Source: an uncultured Roseburia sp.
Lineage (GTDB): Bacteria; Bacillota; Clostridia; Lachnospirales; Lachnospiraceae
Reading direction: 5' to 3'
Assembly (NCBI GenBank): GCA_934358955.1
Contig: CAKRLC010000038.1
Span: 1 to 22,715, forward strand
Length of the DNA stretch: 22,715 nt
Made by a program: the position numbers and the translations under genes. This document shows positions 6,806-16,052 of this stretch, in pieces. Below the pieces are notes generated by a model. The model was not told the origin of the DNA and did not search any database. It saw nothing but the letters and a program-made list of their open reading frames with translations. Numbering within the stretch: position 1 is the stretch's first letter; the number at the start of each line of letters is the position of its first letter.

Positions 6806-9800
6806 ATGAAAAGCTACCTGAAAAATACAAATCCGGTAAAACGGATCAAAAATAGGTGTAAAAAAGGCCTTGCAGGACTATTAGTCTGTCTGATACTTCT
6901 GACATCCATGTTGTTTTTGGACAAGAATCTAACAGAGACACAGGCAACACAGACCGGGCAGGAAACAGAGTATCATATCATTAGACCTACGATCGGGCGT
7001 TATAAATTTAATTACACCGGAAATACGAATCATTATGCAAACTGGAATGACGAAAAAAAGACAACGGTGATTAACCACATTTATAGAGATGTACCTGTTG
7101 GAGGACATAATTGCTCAACTGCAGAACTAACGAAGACTGCAGGAGCAGGCAGAATTGTAACAGCATTTCTGGTATGGGAGACAAGAGCAAAGACACCAAC
7201 GCAGGCAGTTTTTTTTGCCGGACCTGGAGCCAATCATAATAAATGGGTAAATCCGGATTATGCGGTAAATGATATCCGTGTCACTGGAAGGGGAACCTAT
7301 AAGACAATGTACTGCATGGCTGCAGATGTAACAGGTTTAGTGCAGCAATGGGGATACGGAACTTATTTGGTAGCGGATATCCCGTACTTTAATTTGGGAG
7401 ATGGTGGAGATTATGGTGGTGGGGAATCACCTGGTTCCTGGCAGTTGATTATTGTAGAAGAAGGGGACAATTTTCCAGTCAGGCTGCTCGCTTTAAATAT
7501 GATGTCAAAATTTAAAATGGATACGCCATTGGAAACAGAGATGTCTTTTGGAAATGGTATGAAAACCAGCTCATCGGGAAAAGTTACAGGTCAGGTTTTC
7601 TTTGGTGTATCCTGTGCCAATGATGTCAATATGACAGAATATATCAAGGCGTATAACAGCGGTGGAGGAGAGATTGGAACAGCAGTGGCGCATACGACAC
7701 CGTCTGCAGGACTTTATCGTAATGGAGTATTAGCAAATGCCAGGGATTATGGCAGGAGTGAACAGAGTCCATCCTTTAAGAGTTACAACAGAGGTTCTAT
7801 CCGAATGGACTTATCTGATGTAAATAACATCGGTAACAATGCGACCCGGATCAAGGCCAGTATCCAGCATGGAAGCTGGAGTACTTTTTTTCTGCTGGGT
7901 GTAGCAGTTGATATTTCAATGCCGGTCTTTACCGCAACACAGACGACGTCCTATTCAGATGGAAATGTCGTGGTAAGTGGTACAGCAAGAAATATTTCTT
8001 CAGCAGCAAATACAGGTGCTTACGGAGGAAAAATGAAAGTTACACTGGATGGGGCACTAGTGCCGGTTCAAAGAACACTATCTGTAAATGGGGTAAGTGC
8101 AGCCAGTGCCACTTATGAACAGATAAATGGACAGTATACAGTTACCTTTACAGGTGGTGGGTTAAATAATGTTATGCCAGGAAGTACGATCACATATAGG
8201 ATTGTCTGCAAGACAGCGTCAAATGCAACGGAAATTTATCGTAACAGGGATTCATTTAATGGATATATCCGATCTGAAGGTATTAACACCGGGGTATGGG
8301 TTGAAGGCCTTTCCACAGCAGCTTCGGAAAAAAAGCCTATTTACAGAGTTACGTTAAAGAAAGAGGAAGGAATTGACAAAGTAGGAGGAGATGGGTTTTC
8401 CTCAATGGAAACATTCATTAATGATGCCTATATAAATATTCTGCACAGAGGTGTAGATGACAGTGGTTATAACACATACGCAAATGGAATGTTAAATAAC
8501 ACAACAGAAAATGATGCAGTACTGCTCGTAAAAATTTTAGCATTGAGTACTGAGTATCAGAACAAATTCCAGCCATCTGGGACAACCTATACAAATACCC
8601 CTGCAATGAATACACAAAATAATGCTTATCAGCTCGTTGCAGATTGTTACCGGATGTTTTTAAAAAGGGAAGCATCCGCAGGAGAAGTAAATTCCTGGGT
8701 ACAAAATGCATGGAATGTAAGGAGCAGCAACACAGATGGAATCCAACGGATTGTGCGAGGCATTGGAAATAGTGCAGAAGCGGGGACAAAGCTTGCAGCA
8801 GCGTATGCTTTTGATGCTGATACAAAACAGGTATTATATGATACGTTGGATAAAAATACTTATGTCAAATATGTAAAAGCAGGAACAAATGTAACGGTGA
8901 AAGCAACTACGATCAGAGATGACCTGATCGCAAGGTGGAAAGGAGAACCGCAAAGTTTTTCAAGTGAAAAAAATCCATATTCGTTTACGATGCCAAAGCA
9001 GGACATTATATTGACAGCAACTGCGGTTGAAAGAGAAAAAATCTATACAGTAAATCATTATTTGAAAGATTTAGGCACTACGTCCTACTCTCTACAGGAA
9101 ACCGAAAATAAAAAGGGAATGATGAACGACATTTTGAATCTTGCAGATCTTAAAAAAGAGTTTACTGGATTTATGTATGAAAAGGTGCAGGTAAATGGAA
9201 CAGAAGCGATAGAAGCAATAATTCCGGAAGAGGGAAGTCTTGTAATAGACATCTATTATAACAGGAATACATACGCTGTTATCCTAAATAAAGGGGAAGG
9301 TATTGAAAACGTGTACGGTGGGGGAAACTATGAATATGAAGCATCTGTCACAATTGGAGCATCTGTAGCTTCCGGGTACACCTGGAACAGCTGGAATGGT
9401 ACAAGTAATACAGAGCATCAGATACATACCTTCATTATGCCGGCAATGGATGTGACAGAAACAGCATCTGCGACAAAAAATAAACTTGTGGATTATTACA
9501 TTTCTTATGATTTAAATGGAGGCATTTTAAAACAAGAAAATCCAACAAGTTACAATGCAGAAACACCGGACTTTACCTTAAATAACCCGTTAAAGGAAGG
9601 ATATGAATTTATTGGCTGGACAGGAAGCTGTGGGAATACGCCGCAGATCTATGTGACGATCAGCCAGGGAAGTGAGGGAAACCTTAATTTTAAAGCAGAA
9701 TGGATACCAATCACGTATACAATCCATTTTAATGGAAATGGCGCAACAGCAGGAGAAACACCGGATGTGAAAGGAACCTATGATGAAGAAGTTGTATTTC

Positions 9801-10522
9801 CGGAAAATGGGTTTATAAAAGAGGATGAGAGAGGCAGGAGTACTTTTATCGGATGGAGTATGGATCCGGATAGCAGTGTACCGGAGTATCAGCCGGGAGA
9901 TAAAGGGAAAAATTTTACAACAGAAAAGAATGAGGTGATCGAGATATATGCAATATGGGATGAATGTCCGGATATAGAGGCAGAAAATCTTTATTTTACG
10001 TTGAAAGAAGCACGATCTGGTTCCATTACAGAAGGAAGGCTATTAGAATACGCAAGGGCATTTGATAAAGAGGATGGCGAAATTGCACCGGGGACCGATA
10101 CGGCAAAAGGAACATCCTTTGTTGTATATGATTATCAGGCAGAAGACTTCTTAGAATTTGAACATGAGGGAAGTGTGACGGAAACCTATCAGGTAACTGA
10201 TTCCTGCGGCAATATTTACCGGAAACAGATTATGGTTTATATTGTAGACACCGCTGTAAAGGAGATGAAGAAGCCTGGAACAACACGTTTTATCAATGAA
10301 AAATATTTTAATGAAACTGCAGAGAATGGAGGACTGGCAGAGTATTCTTCCTGGCGTACAAATGAAGAGTACCGAATGGTATTAAAAAAGGCTTTGGATA
10401 ATCTTAAGAATAACAGACCGGAGAAGACGTTTCATTTTACGCATGAGCAGATTTTGGAGATGAAGCAATCTGTATATGAGAATATAGTGGGAGAATCTGG
10501 AGATCCGAAGCCTATTATATAA
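6806..10522 (+). CDS. Large secreted modular adhesin (InlB B-repeats, DUF4214-like, MucBP-like)
   Basis: A 1238-residue protein; AAGGAA 5 nt before ATG. Signal region: Lys/Arg-rich 1-20, hydrophobic GLAGLLVCLILLTSMLFL, possible cleavage after TQA (residue 47). Modules, by eye: about 55-372, a beta-rich adhesin domain containing GSWQLIIVEEGDNFPVRLLAL, similar to the GW-LVVVYE-P-R pattern of Gram-positive surface proteins; 373-475 beta domain; 512-530 and 685-741, two halves of a divergent InlB B-repeat; 533-660, two DUF4214-like helical units inserted between them (FINDAYINILHRGVDDSGY and VADCYRMFLKREASAGEV); 746-821 MucBP-like (YTVNHYLKDLG to IYYNRN); 823-890 intact divergent InlB repeat; 897-966 and 969-1052 InlB B-repeats; 1053-1150 Ig-like. 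The C-terminus has no LPXTG and no membrane anchor. Adhesion or carbohydrate binding at the cell surface or pilus tip is inferred. Last gene of the operon. Confidence 0.75.
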   Translation: MKSYLKNTNPVKRIKNRCKKGLAGLLVCLILLTSMLFLDKNLTETQATQTGQETEYHIIRPTIGRYKFNYTGNTNHYANWNDEKKTTVINHIYRDVPVGGHNCSTAELTKTAGAGRIVTAFLVWETRAKTPTQAVFFAGPGANHNKWVNPDYAVNDIRVTGRGTYKTMYCMAADVTGLVQQWGYGTYLVADIPYFNLGDGGDYGGGESPGSWQLIIVEEGDNFPVRLLALNMMSKFKMDTPLETEMSFGNGMKTSSSGKVTGQVFFGVSCANDVNMTEYIKAYNSGGGEIGTAVAHTTPSAGLYRNGVLANARDYGRSEQSPSFKSYNRGSIRMDLSDVNNIGNNATRIKASIQHGSWSTFFLLGVAVDISMPVFTATQTTSYSDGNVVVSGTARNISSAANTGAYGGKMKVTLDGALVPVQRTLSVNGVSAASATYEQINGQYTVTFTGGGLNNVMPGSTITYRIVCKTASNATEIYRNRDSFNGYIRSEGINTGVWVEGLSTAASEKKPIYRVTLKKEEGIDKVGGDGFSSMETFINDAYINILHRGVDDSGYNTYANGMLNNTTENDAVLLVKILALSTEYQNKFQPSGTTYTNTPAMNTQNNAYQLVADCYRMFLKREASAGEVNSWVQNAWNVRSSNTDGIQRIVRGIGNSAEAGTKLAAAYAFDADTKQVLYDTLDKNTYVKYVKAGTNVTVKATTIRDDLIARWKGEPQSFSSEKNPYSFTMPKQDIILTATAVEREKIYTVNHYLKDLGTTSYSLQETENKKGMMNDILNLADLKKEFTGFMYEKVQVNGTEAIEAIIPEEGSLVIDIYYNRNTYAVILNKGEGIENVYGGGNYEYEASVTIGASVASGYTWNSWNGTSNTEHQIHTFIMPAMDVTETASATKNKLVDYYISYDLNGGILKQENPTSYNAETPDFTLNNPLKEGYEFIGWTGSCGNTPQIYVTISQGSEGNLNFKAEWIPITYTIHFNGNGATAGETPDVKGTYDEEVVFPENGFIKEDERGRSTFIGWSMDPDSSVPEYQPGDKGKNFTTEKNEVIEIYAIWDECPDIEAENLYFTLKEARSGSITEGRLLEYARAFDKEDGEIAPGTDTAKGTSFVVYDYQAEDFLEFEHEGSVTETYQVTDSCGNIYRKQIMVYIVDTAVKEMKKPGTTRFINEKYFNETAENGGLAEYSSWRTNEEYRMVLKKALDNLKNNRPEKTFHFTHEQILEMKQSVYENIVGESGDPKPII

Positions 10523-10537
10523 AAAAGAATGTGCCTT

Positions 10538-10556
10538 GGCACGTTAGTGCCTTTTT
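10538..10556 (+). terminator. Probable rho-independent terminator of the Tad-like operon
   Basis: GGCAC (10538-10542), loop GTTA, GTGCC (10547-10551), then TTTTT. The stem is only 5 bp but GC-rich. An upstream GTGCC at 10531-10535 could compete for GGCAC. It sits 16 nt after the stop of the large adhesin gene. Confidence 0.6.
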
Positions 10557-10558
10557 GT

Positions 10559-10590
10559 GTAATAGGGAATTCCAAGGAATTTCCTATTAC
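10559..10590. repeat. Inverted repeat between two convergent terminators
   Basis: GTAATAGGGAATTCC (10559-10573) pairs with GGAATTTCCTATTAC (10576-10590): 14 of 15 Watson-Crick pairs plus one G.U, with a 2-nt nominal loop. No T-tract follows on either strand, so it is not a standard terminator. It may add to transcript 3'-end stability for either convergent operon. Confidence 0.6.
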
Positions 10591-10592
10591 AT

Positions 10593-10630
10593 AAAAAACA
10601 GACAGACAGCCAAAGTTCGGCTGTCTGTCT
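10593..10630 (-). terminator. Terminator of the CNNM/CorC gene
   Basis: Arms at 10600-10611 and 10619-10630 form a perfect 12-bp stem (AGACAGACAGCC / GGCTGTCTGTCT) with loop AAAGTTC. On the minus strand it is followed by TTTTTT (complement of 10593-10598). It begins 4 nt after the minus-strand gene end: a clear intrinsic terminator. Confidence 0.85.
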
Positions 10631-10634
10631 CAAA

Positions 10635-11918
10635 TTAGTTGTCTGATTTCTTTTCAGAAGCTGCAGGAGCAGGTTTTTTGATATAAATCTTCTCAATACG
10701 ATTTTTATCCATCTGTTCCACGCGAAGGAGAACATCATCGTCAGTAATGATAATTTCATTTTTCTCAGGAAGATGATCTAAAAGACCGATCAGATATCCT
10801 CCAATGGTGTCATAATCATCAGATTTGAAATTCAGGTCAAGTTTTTCACTCAGATCTTCAAGATTGGTAGAGCCAAGTACCAGATATTCCCGATCGCTTA
10901 ACTGGATGATAGGATCCTCTTCATCTGTATCATACTCATCACGGATCTCACCGACGATCTCTTCAAGAAGGTCTTCTAAAGTGATAAGACCGGCAGTTGC
11001 ACCATATTCATCTAAAACAATAGCAAGTGAAATGGAGGATTTACGCATTTCCATAAAAAGCTCTGCTGTATTCTTATGCTCATAAGTAAAATATGGTTCA
11101 CGCATAATGTCGGAAATCGAAAAATGTTCCTTGTCTTCATAGAGAAGAAGATCTTTCATATTGACAATTCCAACAACGTCATCTGTGGTGCCTTTGTAAA
11201 CAGGAAGTCTTGTAAACTTGTCTTCTTTAAAAATATTGATGAGTTCATCGTAAGTACAATCAATGCTGGCAAAGGTCATATCGATACGTGGTACCATGAC
11301 TTCTTTTGCCTGCGCGTCTCCGAAATCAAATACATTATTGATCATTTCATGCTCTTCGGATTCGATGACACCGCTTTCTTTTCCAACATCAACGATGGTT
11401 CTTAATTCTTCTTCTGTCATTGCATGATTGTTTGCATTTGGATCGATGCGTAACAGAAAAAGAAAGGCAATCGATAATTTATTTAAAATAAAAATAACCG
11501 GAGTCAGAACTTTCATCAGCGCATAGACAGCATTGCAGTAAGACAGGGCAAGTTTGTCTGCATTGATCGTAGCAATCGTCTTTGGAGAAATCTCGCCAAA
11601 GATTAAGATCAGTAAAGTCAGGATACCTGTTGCAATACCGGCACCGACACTTCCCCAAATATTAAGCGCGAGTGAAGTCGCAAGGGAAGATGCGGAGAGA
11701 TTGACAATGTTATTACCGATCAGGATCGCACTAAGCATTTTGCCAGAGTCATCTGTAATTTTTAATACGCGCGCTGCGCGCTTATCACCGTCGTCAGCCA
11801 GAGCACGCATACGGATGCGGTTGACTGTTGTAAGTGAAGTCTCTGCGGAAGAGAAGAACGCAGATAATAAAAGAAGGATTACTAAAACAGCAATCTGAAA
11901 TATGGAACCAGAGTCCAA
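10635..11918 (-). CDS. CNNM/CorC-HlyC family membrane protein (putative Mg2+/metal transporter)
   Basis: A 427-residue protein. Domains in order: a DUF21/CNNM transmembrane domain (about 1-165; hydrophobic helices at 8-25, 60-80, 92-112 and 125-157, with FGEISPKTIA at 107-116), a CBS pair (about 205-330; VMVPRIDM, TRLPVYKG, VLDEYGATAGLITLEDLLEEIVGEI) and a C-terminal CorC_HlyC domain (about 345-425). The family exports or regulates Mg2+/Co2+; hemolysin C is a legacy name. The start is TTG at 11918, since GAGGTG lies 7 nt upstream and no in-frame ATG or GTG fits better. The C-terminal tail is Lys/Ala/Pro-rich. It has its own promoter inside the 3' end of guaB and a strong terminator. Confidence 0.92.
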   Translation of the reverse strand: MDSGSIFQIAVLVILLLLSAFFSSAETSLTTVNRIRMRALADDGDKRAARVLKITDDSGKMLSAILIGNNIVNLSASSLATSLALNIWGSVGAGIATGILTLLILIFGEISPKTIATINADKLALSYCNAVYALMKVLTPVIFILNKLSIAFLFLLRIDPNANNHAMTEEELRTIVDVGKESGVIESEEHEMINNVFDFGDAQAKEVMVPRIDMTFASIDCTYDELINIFKEDKFTRLPVYKGTTDDVVGIVNMKDLLLYEDKEHFSISDIMREPYFTYEHKNTAELFMEMRKSSISLAIVLDEYGATAGLITLEDLLEEIVGEIRDEYDTDEEDPIIQLSDREYLVLGSTNLEDLSEKLDLNFKSDDYDTIGGYLIGLLDHLPEKNEIIITDDDVLLRVEQMDKNRIEKIYIKKPAPAASEKKSDN

Positions 11919-11945
11919 AAATGTTCACCTCGTCTGTATATAAAA

Positions 11946-11973
11946 TTTCCCGGCACCTGTAAACAGATGCCGG
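11946..11973 (-). terminator. Hairpin after guaB, possible terminator, also in the CNNM leader
   Basis: On the minus strand CCGGCATCTGT (11973-11963) pairs with ACAGGTGCCGG (11960-11950) over 11 positions including a U.G wobble. On the plus strand the same position is a C-A mismatch, so the structure is specific to the minus transcript. It is followed by GAAATTTTATA, a weak U-tract. It lies 33-56 nt after the guaB stop, but downstream of the likely CNNM promoter. Confidence 0.55.
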
Positions 11974-11987
11974 AATAAGTTAGTTTC

Positions 11988-13466
<1,479 letters not shown>

Positions 13467-13492
13467 TTATCCTCACTTTCTTTTTTATCCTG

Positions 13493-13569
13493 GTACATTC
13501 ATTTTGAAATAGTAGCAGGATGCTATGGTCAGAGCGCAGACCATCCCGGTTATTTCAGAAAAAATGTAC
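13493..13569 (-). promoter_or_regulatory. Structured 5' leader of guaB (candidate cis-regulatory RNA)
   Basis: Two 19-nt arms (13493-13511 and 13551-13569) pair at 16 of 19 positions, with outer GTACATT and inner TGAAATA blocks perfect. Enclosed is a second stem, ATGGTC (13525-13530) with GACCAT (13539-13544), and an alternative GGATG/CATCC pairing. The element lies between the guaB promoter and its ribosome site. I do not see the purine-riboswitch core or a T-box motif. No U-tract follows, so any control would be on translation, stability or another mechanism. Confidence 0.6.
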
Positions 13570-13599
13570 ATGTTTTTGTGCTCTAGGTAATTGTTCTGT

Positions 13600-13628
13600 A
13601 TCATAGCAAAAAAATAGAGTAATGTCAA
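13600..13628 (-). promoter_or_regulatory. guaB promoter
   Basis: On the minus strand TTGACA (complement of 13623-13628), a 17-nt spacer, TATGAT (complement of 13600-13605). The -35 is perfect and the -10 matches 5 of 6. The predicted start is near 13593. Confidence 0.8.
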
Positions 13629-13707
13629 TAATATATAAGCAGAGTTTTACAAAAAATACAATTATATAAGTATAACTAATAAGATGGAGAAGAAAGATAA
13701 TAAGTTT

Positions 13708-13756
13708 TGGATATCAAAAGGTCTGCCCATAACCTTTTGATATCTGAATCCTAATA
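13708..13756. repeat. Short copy of a dispersed palindromic repeat family
   Basis: GATATCAAAAGGT (13709-13721 region) and ACCTTTTGATATC form a perfect 13-bp inverted repeat around CTGCCCATA, followed by TGAATCC. Read on the minus strand it matches both ends of the larger element at 17102-17347 (GGATTC...TATCAAAA and GGTTATG..CAGACCTTTTG) with the middle deleted. It lies between the guaB and hisA promoters. Confidence 0.75.
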
Positions 13757-13766
13757 GAAAAGGATA

Positions 13767-13795
13767 TTCACAAACGATTTTGGGTGTGATATTCT
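13767..13795 (+). promoter_or_regulatory. Putative hisA promoter
   Basis: TTCACA (13767-13772), 17-nt spacer, TATTCT (13790-13795) preceded by TGA, which makes an extended -10. The predicted start is about 13802, a leader of about 30 nt before the gene at 13834. Confidence 0.55.
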
Positions 13796-13833
13796 GATTG
13801 ATGAGAATAATTTAAAAATGAGGAAAAGAAAAG

Positions 13834-14613
13834 ATGGAATTTCGACCATGTATAGATATTCATAATGGAAAAGTAAAACAGATTGTTGGAGGAAGTTTAC
13901 GGGATACAGGAAACATTGCAAAGGAAAATTTTGTTTCTGAACAGGATGCTGCATTTTATGCCGCCCTTTATAAAGAGGAAGAAATCCGTGGCGGACATAT
14001 TATTTTGCTGAACGCAAAAGACAGTGAGTATTATGAGGCGACAAGAAAACAGGCATATCTTGCATTACAGACTTATCCGGGAGGCCTGCAGGTCGGGGGA
14101 GGAATCACAGCAGAAAATGCAGAGGACTTTCTGGCAGCAGGCGCCAGCCATGTGATCGTGACATCGTATGTATTTGTCAACGGAGAGATACAGTATGACC
14201 GCCTGGAAAAATTAATGAAAGAGGTAGGAAAAGAGCACCTTGTTCTGGACTTAAGCTGCCGGAAAAAAGAAAACGATTATTTTATCGTGACAGACCGATG
14301 GCAGAAATTTACCAATCAAAAGATTACGACAGAATTATTGGATTTTCTTTCTGGTTATTGCGATGAATTCCTGATCCATGCAGTGGATGTTGAGGGAAAG
14401 GCAAATGGAATCGAGGAAAGTCTGGTGAAGCATTTAGGAGACTGGGGAAAAATACCGGTGACCTATGCCGGTGGCGTCGGAAGCTTTGAGGATTTGAGAA
14501 AACTGAAAGAATATGGAAAAAACAAATTAAACGTTACAATCGGAAGTGCTCTAGACTTGTTTGGCGGAACGATGGAATATCAAAAAGTAATGTCTTATAT
14601 CCGTGAAAAATAG
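13834..14613 (+). CDS. hisA: Phosphoribosylformimino-AICAR-P isomerase, eukaryotic (HIS6-like) type
   Basis: A 259-residue (beta/alpha)8 enzyme for the fourth step of histidine biosynthesis, ProFAR to PRFAR. Motifs match the eukaryotic HIS6 type rather than usual bacterial HisA: FRPCIDIHNGKVKQIVGG (3-20; Asp8 is the expected first catalytic acid), GGHIILLN, YPGGLQVGGGI (81-91), ASHVIVTSYVF, LVLDLSCRKK, EFLIHAVDVEG (178-188; Asp185 the expected second acid), TYAGGV and TIGSALDLFGG (235-245). AGGAAAAG lies about 6-8 nt before ATG. No other his gene is in the window, so it is an orphan with its own promoter. It may be the cell's only HisA or a second copy; transfer from a eukaryote-like lineage is possible but unproven. 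Confidence 0.93.
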   Translation: MEFRPCIDIHNGKVKQIVGGSLRDTGNIAKENFVSEQDAAFYAALYKEEEIRGGHIILLNAKDSEYYEATRKQAYLALQTYPGGLQVGGGITAENAEDFLAAGASHVIVTSYVFVNGEIQYDRLEKLMKEVGKEHLVLDLSCRKKENDYFIVTDRWQKFTNQKITTELLDFLSGYCDEFLIHAVDVEGKANGIEESLVKHLGDWGKIPVTYAGGVGSFEDLRKLKEYGKNKLNVTIGSALDLFGGTMEYQKVMSYIREK

Positions 14614-14695
14614 TACTGAAAAAACGGCAGATAGTTTATGATTCTGTGCCTAGTTAGCGTAGTTGATAAATTGATTCCATGTAAACAAAAAATAC

Positions 14696-14724
14696 TTGCA
14701 TGACTATTACATCAATGCTATACT
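14696..14724 (+). promoter_or_regulatory. Putative dapL promoter (extended -10)
   Basis: TTGCAT (14696-14701), 17-nt spacer, TATACT (14719-14724) preceded by TGC, so an extended -10. The predicted start near 14731 leaves a leader of about 100 nt with one modest hairpin, CCAGAA (14775-14780) with TTCTGG (14795-14800). I see no lysine-riboswitch consensus. Confidence 0.55.
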
Positions 14725-14833
14725 AAAGCAAAGTTTTAAACGAAAACAGAATGATAAAACAAAAATAATAGAAGCCAGAAACAGATCAGCAAGATTCTGG
14801 TCATTATGGCGGAAAGTAAGATGGAGGAAAAAG

Positions 14834-16048
14834 ATGTTTAAGGTAAATGATAATTATCAGAAGCTTCCTGGAAGCTATCTGTTCAGCACGATTGCAAAAA
14901 AAGTAGCAGCATACAGTGAAGCAAATCCGGATAAGAGTATTATCCGTCTTGGAATCGGTGATGTAACACAGCCGATCGCTCCGGCAATCGTCGAAGCAAT
15001 GCACAAAGCAGTGGAAGAGATGGGACATGCAGAAACATTTCATGGATATGCACCGGATCTTGGATATGAATTTTTAAGAAGCGCGATCGCAAAGAACGAT
15101 TACCAGGCAAGGGGATGTGATATTTCTGTTGATGAGATTTTTGTATCAGATGGAGCAAAGAGTGACTCCGGAAATATTCAGGAGATTTTTTCTGTAGATA
15201 ACCGTATTGCAGTGTGTGACCCTGTTTATCCTGTATATGTAGATTCCAATGTTATGGCAGGAAGAACCGGAGTATATGATCCAAAGACCGAGACATGGAG
15301 CAACGTGATCTATATGCCATGCACAATGGAGAATAATTTTGTACCGGAATTCCCGAAAGAAGTGCCGGATATCATTTATCTGTGTCTGCCAAATAACCCA
15401 ACTGGTACGACTATCACAAAAGATCAGCTACAGACATGGGTTGATTATGCTAACAAAAATGGTGCAGTCATCATTTATGATGCTGCGTATGAAGCATACA
15501 TTTCTGAGGAAAATGTGGCACATTCTATTTATGAGTGTGAGGGCGCAAAAACATGTGCGATCGAACTGAAGAGCTTCTCAAAGAATGCCGGATTTACCGG
15601 AGTACGTCTTGGCTATGCAGTTGTACCAAAGGATTTAAAGAGCGGGGATGTATCTTTAAATGCAATGTGGGCAAGACGCCACGGAACAAAATTCAATGGT
15701 GCACCATATATCCAGCAGCGTGCAGGTGAGGCTGTTTATTCAGAAGCAGGAAAGGCACAGTTAAAGGAACAGGTTGCTTATTACATGAAGAATGCGGCAA
15801 CGATCAAGCAGGGATTAAAGGATGCAGGCTATACTGTATTTGGTGGTGTGAACGCACCATATATCTGGTTAAAGACACCGGATCAGATGACCTCCTGGGA
15901 GTTCTTTGATTACTTATTAGAGAATGCCAATGTTGTCGGAACACCAGGTTCAGGATTCGGACCAAGCGGAGAAGGATACTTCAGACTGACTGCATTCGGA
16001 AGCTATGAGAATACATTAGCAGCCTTAGAGAGAATTAAACAGTTATAG
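14834..16048 (+). CDS. dapL: LL-diaminopimelate aminotransferase
   Basis: A 404-residue PLP enzyme of the class I/II aminotransferase fold. It converts tetrahydrodipicolinate directly to LL-2,6-diaminopimelate for lysine and peptidoglycan synthesis, bypassing the succinylase or acetylase steps. The ATG at 14834 has GGAGG (14823-14827) 6 nt upstream; in-frame starts further up lie at the promoter. Family hallmarks: [14 protein letters not shown] (11-24), [13 protein letters not shown] (36-48), [14 protein letters not shown] (69-82), [10 protein letters not shown] (183-192), [10 protein letters not shown] (213-222), and [14 protein letters not shown], whose Lys250 should carry PLP. Length is normal. 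A LacI-type regulator starts 4 nt after the stop, so the two are probably cotranscribed. Confidence 0.97.
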   Translation: MFKVNDNYQKLPGSYLFSTIAKKVAAYSEANPDKSIIRLGIGDVTQPIAPAIVEAMHKAVEEMGHAETFHGYAPDLGYEFLRSAIAKNDYQARGCDISVDEIFVSDGAKSDSGNIQEIFSVDNRIAVCDPVYPVYVDSNVMAGRTGVYDPKTETWSNVIYMPCTMENNFVPEFPKEVPDIIYLCLPNNPTGTTITKDQLQTWVDYANKNGAVIIYDAAYEAYISEENVAHSIYECEGAKTCAIELKSFSKNAGFTGVRLGYAVVPKDLKSGDVSLNAMWARRHGTKFNGAPYIQQRAGEAVYSEAGKAQLKEQVAYYMKNAATIKQGLKDAGYTVFGGVNAPYIWLKTPDQMTSWEFFDYLLENANVVGTPGSGFGPSGEGYFRLTAFGSYENTLAALERIKQL

Positions 16049-16052
16049 AGAT

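Noticed and set aside
10490..10522. Sortase anchor at the C-terminus of the large adhesin
   Set aside because: The tail ends ...VGESGDPKPII without LPXTG, hydrophobic segment or positive tail.
11554..11898. A 114-codon plus-strand frame over the CNNM gene, with similar ones at 10825-11405 and 12778-13512
   Set aside because: Antisense shadows of strongly recognised minus-strand genes (CNNM and guaB).
13708..13756. Simple terminator for hisA or guaB
   Set aside because: It lies upstream of both genes, has no U-tract, and matches repeat ends found at 17102-17380.
14731..14833. Lysine riboswitch in the dapL leader
   Set aside because: The leader is only about 100 nt with one short hairpin and no lysine-riboswitch consensus.
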